Shown here piece after piece: positions 10,490 through 21,137 of a stretch of 64,000 nt of DNA. Position 1 is the stretch's first letter. Each line of letters opens with the position of its first letter. The stretch lies in NCBI RefSeq assembly GCF_019578655.1, contig NC_063262.1, forward strand, positions 5,463,582 through 5,527,581. Reading direction: 5' to 3'. The position numbers were made by a program, and so were the translations under genes. The DNA is from Ricinus communis (Eukaryota; Streptophyta; Magnoliopsida; Malpighiales; Euphorbiaceae). The notes under the pieces are model-generated. The model saw only the letters and a program-made list of their open reading frames with translations, was not told the origin of the DNA and did no database searches.

Positions 10490-10662
10490 TGTTAAATAAT
10501 GTAATTCTTTGTATATTGTAAGGGTAGTTTAGTCTTTTCTATATTCTTAGTGTAGGAGTATATATAGCTCTCTTTTGTATTAGGGTTACATATTTTATTT
10601 TTTATGTTCTCCTTTCACTTTTAACTAATAAAACGCTATAAACCTTTTCTTCAATCCTAACA
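10490..10662 (+). repeat. 5' LTR of copia element 1
   Basis: Starts TGTTAAATAATG and ends CCTAACA. It contains a TATA-like GTATATATAG near 10558-10567 and an AATAAAA signal near 10628-10634, the expected U3-R-U5 signals in a short LTR. Confidence 0.93.
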
Positions 10663-10675
10663 TGGTATCAGAGCC
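10663..10675 (+). other. Primer binding site of copia element 1
   Basis: TGGTATCAGAGCC, complementary to initiator methionine tRNA, starts at the base after the LTR. Confidence 0.9.
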
Positions 10676-11401
10676 TCTAGGTCTTGGAAAATAAATTGTT
10701 CTTCCTCTTCCTCTTCCTCTTGCTGCTGGTTCTTGCTATTCTTCTTCTTGCTGCTAAGTTCATCGCGTGCGCTCTTCTACTGGTTCGCTGTTTCGCCGCA
10801 AGTCCGCCGCTAAGTCTCTGCCGGTTCTTCTGTTGCTGCTAGACCGCGCCGACCGCCGGTTCTTGTTGTTGGTTCTTGCCGCAAGTCTGCTACGTGCGTC
10901 TTCTTGCTGCTAGTTCTTGGTTCCTTGATGCTAAGTCTGTGCATCGACTGCTGGTTCTTGATTGACTGTGTTGTTCTTCTTCTTCTTGCTGCGTGCATCG
11001 GCTGCTGGTCTCGCTGAAACACGCCGATCGTAAGGCTCAGGCTGCTTCCGCCTGCGCGTCGTTGTTCGACCTGTAGACTGTTGTCACGCCGATCATAGAA
11101 AGGAAACACTTCTTCTTGCTGTTGTAGAGCTGTTGTGAAACGATGTCATTTCATATGAGCTAGAAGAAGGTATTCGAACTGAAATTGGTTTTGGAAATTG
11201 GTTTTGCTTCCATTTGTTAGTGTTTTAGACTATGTATTGTTTTGTCGATTGTTGTTGATCTGTTGATTTTTTGTACAAAAGGGGTGGGCATTTTCTCTTT
11301 GTGCTAATCACTTTGGCTTGTTGGTACTATATGCTAAACATTTTCTCTATAACAAGTTGACTGTTATATTTTGGGTAATTGATTACTGTTAATCTATTGG
11401 C
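10676..11401 (+). other. Untranslated leader of copia element 1 with degenerate repeats
   Basis: About 725 bases between the primer binding site and the gag ATG, clearly richer in GC than the surroundings. It is built largely from degenerate repeats of a TTCTTGCTGCTRGTTCTTG-like unit, with CpG-bearing variants. A long open frame on the - strand here is a by-product of this repeat and not a gene. Confidence 0.6.
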
Positions 11402-12400
11402 ATGATGGCTGAAGTTAGGGATGACTCGCTCCAAGCAATCAGTGTTCAATTATATGGTAAAAATTATGCCTATTGGAGTTATGTGATAAAAAATTTTCTA
11501 AAAGGTAAATAAAAGTGGGGATATATTTCGGGTGCCTCCGTTAAGCCCCAAGATAGTGCAGTAAGCGTGGACTATATGGCACTACTGGATAAATGGGAGG
11601 TCGATAATTCAAAAATTATCACCTAAATCAATAATTCTATTAAACATTTCATAGGCACTCGGCTAGCAAAATTTGAGACAGCTAATGAGGTTTGGGATCA
11701 TCTGGCCAGACTGTACACACAGTCTAATTTTGCAAAACAATACCAGTTGGAGTCTGACATTTGTGCTCTTCAGTAGAGAAATATGAGCATTCAGGAATTT
11801 TATGAATCTATGACAGATTTGTGGGATCAATTGGCTCTCACAGAATCTGCTGAATTGCGAGCCTTTGGGGCTTATGTTGCACGAAAAGAGGAGCAGAGGT
11901 TGGTACAGTTTTTAATGGCCCTTCGTGATGAGTTTGAGGGACTTCGTGGGTCTATTCTGCATCGTCATCTACTGCCTTCTGTTGACTCTGTTGTTAGTGA
12001 GCTTTTGGCCGAAGAAATTCATCTGAATCTGAAGCACTCGATTGTAAAAGAGGTTTCTTCAGCTTCTACTCCATCCGTTTTTGCCTTGCCTCCTCGAAAC
12101 TCTAAGTCTCAATTCAAACCATCTGAATCTGTTGCTCGGGATGAATGCGGGTTCTGCAAGCAAAAAGTTCATTGGAAATCTCAGTATGCGAAATTGGACA
12201 GAGGAAAACAGTAGCAACAACGGCAATCTCAACATTGGTCTTATCGACCACCACCTCTCCACAATGGACCTCCCCTTCTACCTCGTCCTCACAATGCTCT
12301 ATCAACCTCTTTCTTGGTCCCATCCTTGATCGAGCAGTTTCAGCAGTTCCTTGCTTCTCAGCCTCATGCCATGTCTACTTCCTCTCAAATAGGTTTGTCA
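11402..12400 (+). pseudogene. Copia element 1 gag, broken
   Basis: The ATG at 11402 starts the gag frame (AISVQLYGKNYAYWSYV, then a retrotransposon gag core). In-frame stops occur at 11510, 11624, 11774 and 12212. A CCHC knuckle near 12148-12190 reads CGFCKQKVHWKSQY, with the last cysteine replaced by tyrosine. A frame change between about 12390 and 12420 leads to the protease. Confidence 0.85.
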
Positions 12401-12417
12401 TTAATTCTTCAGGTATA

Positions 12418-13990
12418 TCCCCTTCCTCTTGGATTTTAGATTCTGGTGCTTCAAACCATATGTCATCTAATTTATCATCATTTACTTCTCTAACCCCTAA
12501 AGTTTCAGTCCCTGTTATGAATGCTAGTGGTACACCTATGCCATTGTAAGGTGTTGGTTCAGTTATTACGCCTTCTCTATCCTTATCCAATGTTAATCAC
12601 ATTTCTAGTCGTGCTTTAAATCTAGCTTCTGTTGGTCAGATTTGTGATACTGGATGCTCAATCTCTTTTTCTTCCTCTACTTGTTCAATTTAGGATCCAC
12701 ATTCTCAGAAGGTGATTGGGATCGGCCATAGAGAAGGAGGACTTTATGTATTGGATCAGCTCAAAACTCCTCATACTGCAGCATCTGCTTCTGGTGTCAA
12801 TTTTTCATCCTTTCGTTTAAGTCCGTCCTCGTCTGTGTTTTATTTGTGGCATTCTCGCCTTGGTCATGTCTCTGTGTCTCGTTTGCAATTTTTAGTCTCT
12901 ATAGGAGCTTTAGGAAATTTGAAAACTCATGATATTTCTGATTGCAGTGGTTGTAAACTAGCAAAGTTTACTGCATTGCCTTTTTTTAAAAGTACTACTA
13001 TTTTTTTTACTCCTTTTGAACTTGTTCATTCTGATGTATAGGGACCCTCTCCCGTCTCTACAAAAGGGAGTTCTCGTTATTATATATCTTTTATTGATGA
13101 TTGCACTCGTTATTATTGGGTTTATCTTATGAAACGTCGTTCAGACTTTTTTGGCATTTATAATGAATTTCGATCTTTTGTGAAAACCTAACATTCAATA
13201 GTCATTAAGTGCTTTAGATGTGACTTGGGAGGAGAATATACTTCTCATGCTTTTAAAGACCTACTTGCTTTAGATGGTACAATTTACCAGACTTTTTGCA
13301 CTGATACTCCTGAACAAAATGGAGTTGCTGAAAGAAAACATAGGCACATTCTTGAGACTGCTCGATCCCTCTTGTTGTCTGCTAACATTCCTAGTGAATT
13401 TTGGAGGGAGAGAATTCTTACTTCTATTCACTTAATTAACAGAATTCCTATTTCTCATAATTTTGGTTTGTCTCCCTATGAAAGATTGTATGGTTGTTCT
13501 CCAGATTACTCTTCCCTTCGTGTCTTTGGTTCTACATGCTTTATCCTTTTTCCTCATGTTGAACGTAGTAAGTTAACATCTTACTCTACTGTATGTGTTT
13601 TTCTTGGTTATGATGCAGGTCAAAAAGGATATCATTGTTTTGTTCCAGTCAGTCATAAGTTATATGTCTCTCGTCATGTTGTTTTTCTTGAACATATTCC
13701 TTATTTTACCATTCCTGATTGTCCTCATAATATATCTATGCCTGATCATGTCCACATTGATCCTTTTGCTATTGATATTGATGAGCTACCCTCTGCTGGC
13801 ATTCCTGACACTTCTACTGGCTCTTCCCCTATATCATCTCCTGAGACTGCGGATACTACCGAACCTCGCTATCATGTACGAAATCGTAAATCCACTAAAC
13901 AACCTGATTTTGATTATTCTTGTTATTCTTGTTATTCGAGTTCATTTGCTTCTTTTCTAGCTTCTATTCATCGTCTTTCTGAGCATTCAT
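12418..13990 (+). pseudogene. Copia element 1 protease and integrase, broken
   Basis: The protease motif WILDSGASNHMS is at about 12432-12467. The integrase HHCC zinc domain follows (LWHSRLGH ... CSGC, about 12846-12954), then catalytic acidic residues in HSDV, CDLGGEY and the QNGVAERKHRH helix. Stops interrupt it at 12547, 12691, 13039 (where the family has W in DVWGP) and near 13189. The integrase inserts cDNA into the host genome; this one is not intact. Frame is lost again near 14020, after the integrase C-terminal region. Confidence 0.87.
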
Positions 13991-14019
13991 CTTTCAAAGA
14001 AGCCATTCTTGATCCGGCT

Positions 14020-15489
14020 CGCGAGGAGCTAATCGCCTTCATCAAACCCATACTTATGATTTAGTATCCCTTCACAGTGTAAACGCGTTCTATTGGCTCA
14101 CCATTGGATTTATAAGATTAAAACTAAGTCTGATGGGTCTATTGAAAGGTATAAAGCTCGTCTAGTGGCTAAGGGTTATTCTCAGGAATATGGTCTGGAT
14201 TATGAGGAGACTTTTGCTCCCGTTGCTAAAATGACCACAGTTCGTACACTCATTGTTGTTGCTTTTGTTTGTCACTGGGATATGACTCAAATGGATGTTA
14301 AAAATGCCTTTTTGAATGGCAATCTTCACGAAGAAGTTTATATGGTTCCTTCTCCTGGTCTTGATCATCAGCCTGGTGAAGTTTGCAAACTCAGGAAGGC
14401 TCTCTATGGTCTCAAACAGGCTCCTCGTGCCTGGTTTGAAAAGTTTTCTACTGTGATTACTTCACTTGGTTTTCATCCTAACAACCATGACTTTGCTCTA
14501 TTTGTCAAATGCACTTCGGCTGGTCGAATTTTGCTTTCTCTATATGTTGATGATATGATTATTACAGGTGATGATGCTATCGGGATTAGTCTATTAAAGT
14601 CCGAACTGACTCGTTGTTTTGCTATGAAGGACTTGGGTTCCCTTCGTTACTTCTTGGGTATTGAAGTTGCTTCCTCTCCAAAAGGGCATCTTCTTTCTCA
14701 ATCTAAGTATATTTTTGAGCGTGCTCGACTTTCTGATAATAAGACTATTGATACTCCGATTGAGCTCAACGCTCGTTACTATGCTTCTGGTGGTTCTCTA
14801 CTGCCGGATTCTAGTCTGTATCGGACTGTTGTTGGAAGTCTGGTTTATCTCACTATCACTCGTCCTGATATCGCATATATGTTGTTCATATAGTCAGTCA
14901 GTTTGTTACTTCTCCTACTAAAGTTCATTGGGCTGTTGTTCTTCACATTTTGAGATACCTCTGCGGCACTCAGTTTCAGACTCTTCTACTTTCATATACT
15001 TCATCATTAGAGTTATATGCTTACTCTGATGCTGATTGGGCCAGTGATCCTACTGACCGCAAATCGACTACTGGATTTTGTATTTTTCTAGGTGATTTCC
15101 TTATCTCTTAGAAAAGTAAGAAGCAGGACATCATTTCTCGATCCTCAACGGAGGCTGAATATCGCGCTATGGCTTCCACTACTTGTGAAATAGTTTGGTT
15201 GCGATGGTTGCTTACTGATATGGGTGTCTTTCTGCGGCAACCGACTCCTTTACATTGTGATAATAAGAGTGCTATTCAGATTGCTCACAATTTGATTTTT
15301 CACGAACGGACCAAACATATCGAAATCGACTGTCATATTACCCGTCATCACCTTCAGAATGGCACCTTGACATTGCCTTTTGTTTCTTCTTCCTTACAGC
15401 TTGCAGACTTGTTTACAAAATGTTTAACTGCTTCACGGTTTCGTTTTCTGTCTGACAAACTCTCAATGCTTGTTGCCATCGCCTCGTGA
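14020..15489 (+). pseudogene. Copia element 1 reverse transcriptase and RNase H, broken
   Basis: The reverse transcriptase is open for 14093-14893 ([34 protein letters not shown]) with an intact YVDDMIITG catalytic box near 14545. A one-base frame change near 14880 leads to RNase H (YSDADWASDPTDRKST, SRSSTEAEYRA, HCDNKSA, ADLFTK). A TAG near 15109 replaces the tryptophan of the usual SWKSKKQ. The end, LVAIAS then stop, lies 13 bases before the 3' LTR. Confidence 0.88.
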
Positions 15490-15490
15490 G

Positions 15491-15502
15491 TTTGAGGGGG
15501 GA
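15491..15502 (+). other. Polypurine tract of copia element 1
   Basis: TTTGAGGGGGGA immediately upstream of the 3' LTR; the primer site for plus-strand synthesis. Confidence 0.85.
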
Positions 15503-15675
15503 TGTTAAATAATGTAATTCTTTGTATATTGTAAGGGTAGTTTAGTCTTTTCTATATTCTTAGTGTAGGAGTATATATAGCTCTCTTTTGTATTAGGGTT
15601 ACATACTTTGTTTCTGATGTTCTCCTTTCACTTCTAACCAATAAAACGCTATACACCTTTTCTTCAATCCTAACA
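15503..15675 (+). repeat. 3' LTR of copia element 1
   Basis: Same length and same ends as the 5' LTR. About seven substitutions, mostly transitions, are seen between the two, clustered in the second half. Confidence 0.93.
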
Positions 15676-16701
15676 GTAAGAAGGTTGTTCTTAGAAAATA
15701 AATGTCTTAAATTTGTTAAGTTTCTACCTCTGTTATTTTTATGACGAATGTGAAAGATTGGTTATTCCTTTTTATGTGGTTCACGATCTATTATACTCCC
15801 GTAAATCAAAAGTAAAAATAAATTAGAAAGAAGAAGAAATCAATTGAAGCTATCTATGATGTTCTATACAGTTACAGTTAGTTACCTAGTAAGTTGAGAA
15901 CAACCAAAACGCCAGGCAACCGGCAATGCTTGTTTTTCTTATTTAGTCAACCTAACACACGCCATTCTGCTATTTGTCTTTCCTGATTTGTCTGTACTAA
16001 AACAACCTCTTATGTTTGTCTACACTCTACACCTCCTTTCTTTACCTCCAAACATTATTTTTAAATGTTACATCAATTTGTCCTTTGCCCACTATAGTCC
16101 ACATGTAAGAAAGAAAGAAGAACGTCTTAAGCTTTGTCAATCACCTTCAATTAGAATAACATACCTGATGCTTGATTTTTTGGAGGAACAGGAAAAACAA
16201 AAATACTAAACAAAAGAGACATATGAACATAATTTCTGAAAGTAAAGCAACCAATTTGCCGTCCAAATGATAAACTGTATGATAAATCCTTAACATCATA
16301 CATGAGAGGTCGGCTTAGCATAAACTAAGTCTTCTGCGTCAAGTGTCATCAATTGGTTAAGATCTTTGCATTGAACTTGATAAAATGCTGATGATCGATT
16401 GACTAGCAATTTCAGTTTACCGAGTCATGAAACTGAAATCCAAAAATATCTTGTGAGCTCAGCATCCCAGTTAGACAAGACAATGATTAATTTATTGTAG
16501 AATTCAGGAAAGGTCAGAACAGAAAATCAATAGATTTGGCACAGTTGTTGAAACTATTTGTGTCATTTTATGACAAGCATATAGTTGAACTAACTCTCGC
16601 TGAACTCTCCATCCCAGTTTACCTTTCAATATTCCATACTCTTATGCTTTTGAATAATCATGCAATGCTTTCTCCAGTCTCGACAAATCCATACTCTTAT
16701 C
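15676..16701. other. Upstream flank of the lectin receptor kinase
   Basis: No coding region supported. It is moderately AT-rich and presumably contains the promoter of the kinase gene; I could not pick a convincing TATA box. Confidence 0.4.
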
Positions 16702-18699
16702 ATGGCAATTACCATTTTCCTTATGTTGTACTTACTACCTCTTGCAAGCTCAGTGTCCTTCAATTTTACTAGTTTTGATCCGAATATGGCAGACATATCC
16801 TTTCAGGGTGATGCTTTCTCATCGCGAAGTGTTCTTCAGCTTACAAGGAATGCAAAAGATGATAACCTGAGAAGTAGTGTTGGCAGGGCAACATATAAGA
16901 ATCCGGTGCGGCTTTGGGATGTCAAGACAAGGAAGCTTACAGATTTCACTACCCACTTCTCCTTCACGATGAAAGCGATTGACCAAAATCGGTTTGGTGA
17001 CGGTATTTCTTTTTTCATTGCACCATTTGATTCTCAGATTCCTGACAATTCAAGTGGAGGCTTTCTTGCACTCTTTAGTCCTGATTCTGCTTTCAGTGCC
17101 TCCAGAGAGAATCAAATTGTTGCAGTTGAGTTTGATAGTTTTGAAAATCCATGGGATCCAAGCGATAATCATGTAGGAATCATTGTTAACTCAATCATAT
17201 CCGTTACAAATATCACTTGGAAAAGCAGCATTAAGAACGGGTCGGTCGCAAATGCTTGGATAAGTTATAACTCCACTACTAAAAACTTGAGTGTCTTTCT
17301 AACTTATGCTAAGAATCCTGTATTCAGTGGTAATTCAAGCCTTTCATATATTATTGATCTGAGGGATTTTTTACCTGAATGGGTTAGAGTAGGTTTCTCT
17401 GCTTCTACAGGTTCTTGGGTTGAAATACACAACATTCTTTCCTGGAATTTCACTTCCACCTTGGAAATTAATCGGAAAACCAAAAGCAAAACATCATTGG
17501 TTGTTGGTTTAGCTTCAGGTTCAGTATTATTGGCTTCTGGGATTGGAGTGCTTTGCTTTGTCTATTGGAGAAAACGGAGCGGCGGTGGAAATGAGGAAGA
17601 AATTGTTGATGGGTCTATGGATGATGAATTTGAAAAAGGAACTGGGCCTAAGAGGTTCACTTACCGTGAGCTAACTCACGCAACAAGCAACTTTTCTGAG
17701 GCAGGAAAGCTTGGTGAAGGGGGATTTGGAGGCGTTTATAAGGGATTGCTGAGTGGATCAAAAACAGAAGTCGCGGTGAAGAAGGTATCAAGAGGATCAA
17801 AGCAAGGCAGAAAGGAGTACGTATCAGAAGTGAAGATTATCAGTCGGCTGAGACACAGAAATTTGGTTCAACTTATTGGTTGGTGCCATGAAAGAAATGA
17901 ATTCCTTCTGGTGTATGAGTTTATGCCTAATGGAAGCCTTGATACCCGTCTCTTTGGAGGAGTAACTATGTTAATATGGTCTGTCAGGTACAAAATAGCT
18001 CTTGGACTGGCCTCTGCTCTGTTATATCTCCATGAAGAATGGGAACAATGTGTAGTGCATAGAGACATCAAGTCTAGCAATGTCATGTTGGATTCAAATT
18101 TCAACGCCAAGCTTGGCGATTTTGGCCTTGCAAGACTTGTAGATCATGAGCTTGGTTCTCAGACTACTGTTTTGGCTGGCACAATGGGATATTTAGCCCC
18201 TGAATGTGTGACCACAGGAAAAGCTAGTAAAGAATCAGATGTTTACAGTTTCGGAGTTGTAGCACTAGAAATTACATGTGGAAGAAGGCCGGTTGATGTA
18301 AGGCAAGAACCTGATAAGGTAAGGCTAGTAGAATGGGTATGGGATCTTTATGGGAAAGGGCAACTTGTTGAAGCTGTTGACAAGAGACTGAGTAGAGAAT
18401 TTGATGAGAGGCAATTGGAATGCTTGATGATTGTTGGATTATGGTGCTGCCATCCTGATTTTAATCATCGGCCATCTATTCGGCAAGTGATTAATGTTCT
18501 TAATTTTGAAGCTCCATTGCCTAGTCTTCCAGCTAAATTACCGGTGCCAATGTACTATGCACCTCCAATGAACATGTGCAAGTTTTCATACACATCTTCA
18601 GGATTAACAAACACAGGGACCAGCTGCTCTACAAATTCCTCACTCTTGTCTGCTGAATCAGCGAAATCTCTTCTGAAACCAGAGAAAATTGATGTCTAA
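16702..18699 (+). CDS. L-type lectin-domain receptor kinase (clade IX-like), intact
   Basis: A single-exon membrane receptor kinase of 665 residues. I chose the ATG at 16702 because it opens directly into a signal peptide (MAITIFLMLYLLPLASSVSF); an in-frame ATG at 16660 would add 14 residues. A legume-lectin ectodomain follows (about 17-255), with the metal-binding segment VAVEFD (140-145) and NPWDPSDNHVG, and several N-glycosylation sites. A transmembrane helix lies at about 264-288. The kinase domain has the glycine loop GEGGFGGVYKG (about 338), lysine K360, HRD with D455, DFG with D473, and GYLAPEC. All residues needed for catalysis are present. The protein sits in the plasma membrane; relatives act in defence and development signalling. 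The lack of introns is usual for this family. The clade assignment is by resemblance only. Confidence 0.95.
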   Translation: MAITIFLMLYLLPLASSVSFNFTSFDPNMADISFQGDAFSSRSVLQLTRNAKDDNLRSSVGRATYKNPVRLWDVKTRKLTDFTTHFSFTMKAIDQNRFGDGISFFIAPFDSQIPDNSSGGFLALFSPDSAFSASRENQIVAVEFDSFENPWDPSDNHVGIIVNSIISVTNITWKSSIKNGSVANAWISYNSTTKNLSVFLTYAKNPVFSGNSSLSYIIDLRDFLPEWVRVGFSASTGSWVEIHNILSWNFTSTLEINRKTKSKTSLVVGLASGSVLLASGIGVLCFVYWRKRSGGGNEEEIVDGSMDDEFEKGTGPKRFTYRELTHATSNFSEAGKLGEGGFGGVYKGLLSGSKTEVAVKKVSRGSKQGRKEYVSEVKIISRLRHRNLVQLIGWCHERNEFLLVYEFMPNGSLDTRLFGGVTMLIWSVRYKIALGLASALLYLHEEWEQCVVHRDIKSSNVMLDSNFNAKLGDFGLARLVDHELGSQTTVLAGTMGYLAPECVTTGKASKESDVYSFGVVALEITCGRRPVDVRQEPDKVRLVEWVWDLYGKGQLVEAVDKRLSREFDERQLECLMIVGLWCCHPDFNHRPSIRQVINVLNFEAPLPSLPAKLPVPMYYAPPMNMCKFSYTSSGLTNTGTSCSTNSSLLSAESAKSLLKPEKIDV

Positions 18700-19164
18700 T
18701 TTTCTTAAGTTTGCATCAGGCTTGAGAAATTATCTTCTCATTGTATGTTATGCTTATTGTATAGTACTTTACTGAGCTTATAACGAGTGAATCATTTCAA
18801 ACTGTTGAGTTCGATGTCGTATGATCAATTGAATAATCCCAATAATGGAATGCCCATTTCGTAATACAGGATGCAAGATTTCAAACCATCAAAAGGATGG
18901 AATCTTTCACTAACATAATTTCTGGAGCTAGCAAATTAAGAAACTCTAATAGTATGTGTACAGAAAAACAGCTTGGAAAGGAGCAATACCATTGAATTGG
19001 GATTGGTATGATTATGAAATGAAAAAATTAATGCTGAAAAAAGGAACATGCATCTGTGCTTTTCTCTTGCAATTTGCTAGCAGTATTACTATTTACACAA
19101 TTGTCAAAAAAAATTCAAGATAGACTACAGGATCTTACGTTCTCAAGTACTTGACTAGTTCAAA
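18700..19164. other. 3' flank between convergent genes
   Basis: Between the ends of the lectin kinase (+) and the DUF620 gene (-). It presumably holds both 3' UTRs and terminators; nothing else is seen. Confidence 0.4.
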
Positions 19165-21137
19165 CTATATCTTTTCATATTTAAGGCTGGAAGGAGGTAG
19201 AAAATGTTCATTTGTCAAACCCCATACATTAAAATCTACATCTTCAATTTTCCATTTCTCCTCCATTTGCCTCTTATGATTAGCAGATTGCTCTCCGTAT
19301 CTAAACACAGTAACACGAGTCTTACCACTATGTGCAATATTCACTCCATCAACATACTTGTAATCTTCCATTACTGATTCTGTGTTTGTCTCCCAGAATA
19401 CATCGTCATCATCTTTTGTTCTCATACTTAGCAACCTTGAATCTTCAAACTGAATCAGAAGGCCTGATCTTTGGCTAAAATAACCCCAAATTGTATGATG
19501 AATTATCTCATAGTTAGGACCACTTTGTGCCTCCCGAATTGCTGGGCTTGTTTCTAGCTTTAGTATAAAGCAATCCTCATCATTTATGATTTTTTCTCCA
19601 ATGCATGTTGCATCTATAAATAAGTTTGCTGTTGATCTAGGGTCCAAACCCTGTCATCATTCACCATTTCAAAGACAATATGTAAGTCTAGTGAGAACTT
19701 AGATTCTTTTAGTTGTATTATATTATATTGTAGGATGCTTGACTTTAACTTGATTTCCGATCTAATCCTTGAAATTGAAGACTAGATTTAAGTGTTAACA
19801 AAGCTGAACAGAAAAAAAAAAAATTTATATACCTGCAAGAAACGACGCAAAGGTCTAGGAGGACCTTTTGAAATAGGCGTTTGTTGATTGGAAGAATGCC
19901 TCCAAGAGATCTTGCCATTGCTTCCAGAAATGACTTTGCATCCTGACACAACAAGCTCCAGGATCCAGAGATCAGGATCTTTTTGCCAAAGCACAAAACC
20001 ACCAGCCTCCTCTGAGCTCTTAACATTAATAGTTTGGTCTCCTTGATGAAATTCTGATGCACTAATTTTCACCTCACCTGTTACACACATACTATGCACT
20101 GCATTTAGTGCTTGTTGTCCTCCTGTAGCGGCTATATATTGTTGCACTATGTATTTGGCTGTTGAAGCTTGCTGAAACAAAAATGTAACTAATGAACTTA
20201 AGAGGGGAAAAAAATTGAAATTCTGTTGCAACACAAGGCCCTCTGCCTGTCAAATGACTTGAGACAAGCTCTATAAAAAATTGAAAGTACATAAACAAAA
20301 TAAGTACTTCTATCATTTTCTCAAACATAATTTGTTATTTGTTTCTATGGAATTAAAACATTTAATTAAGATGTGGATTAATGATGGACTAATTTGAGAA
20401 AATCTTACAATATATTTCCTGAAAATTAATAACTCTCAAATTGGACTTTCCACAATATCCATTTATTTTATGATTTTAAGATTTGGCATGTAAGTATGCA
20501 TAAACCAATCAAATCACACCCAATGACCACTACCTAAGAAAAATTCAATACGAATATTTTTATCTTTTTATTTGCAATAATAAAATCCCAGATCGAAATG
20601 GCCATAGTTAGGACAGATATATGCTATTGAATTGGCATATGCAACCAAAAAAAAAAACAAAGAATAAAAGAAGGAGAAGAAAGAAAATTGCAGCTTTTAT
20701 GATATTCATTATTCATCAAATGAATGAAATGCGGAGAACTCAGTGCTGTTGACATAAATTTTAGAAAAAAAATTCCGAAAGGAAGAGAGAAAAAAAAAAA
20801 AAAGGAGTGTTAAATTCCTTACAATGGAACAATCTTTGACAGGCTTGTAAACAGAATGACCAACTTGAACCTGAAGAGGAATAAGAGGAGATCCAACCAT
20901 ATAAAGAAGGAAACGCAGCTCATTAATACGTCCAGCAATCACTGGCTGTGACCATTTATCAGAAGTCTGAGCTCTCATCCATGTTAACATGTTATGCCAG
21001 CGCAAGGTCACATTGCTCCCCATGCTAGTGAACATTTCTTCTGGTATTGGGACCTCAAGAACTGTCTCAAGGCCATCATCTTTGTCAATATTTGGACAAA
21101 GTTTCCTCATGAAAGTTGTATAATCCCAAAAGGGCAA
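19165..21137 (-). CDS. DUF620 family protein, three exons
   Basis: Exons on the - strand: 21137-20823, 20171-19833 and 19650-19165, all joined in phase 0 with GT/AG introns (ATT|GTAAGG, CAG|CAAG, GCAG|GTATA, CAG|GG). The product is 379 residues, starting MPFWDYTTFMRKLCPNID, then EVPIPEEMF and a tryptophan-rich segment. The middle exon carries the glycine-rich ATGGQQALNAV helix and SGSNGKISWRH. The last exon has GLDPRSTANLF, ETSPAIREAQSGPNYEII, HHTIWGYFSQRSGLL and NVWGLTNEHFLPPS. These blocks are characteristic of the plant DUF620 family; its biochemical role is not established. Length is close to shorter family members. An upstream start cannot be excluded, but the frame upstream lacks similarity that I recognise. 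Confidence 0.85.

Larger units (their letters stand above)
10490..15675 (+). mobile_element. Ty1/copia LTR retrotransposon, decayed (element 1)
   Basis: A 5186-bp element with 173-bp LTRs (TG...CA), a tRNA-iMet primer binding site directly after the 5' LTR, a polypurine tract directly before the 3' LTR, and the order gag, protease, integrase, reverse transcriptase, RNase H that defines copia. Flanks read TTAAG on the left (10485-10489) and GTAAG on the right (15676-15680), a target duplication with one mismatch. By eye the LTRs differ at about seven positions. The internal region has many stops and several frameshifts, so it cannot move by itself. Confidence 0.93.

Noticed and set aside
10810..11109. 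Open frame of 99 codons on the - strand
   Set aside because: It is the antisense of the repetitive, GC-rich leader of copia element 1; low-complexity protein with no family.
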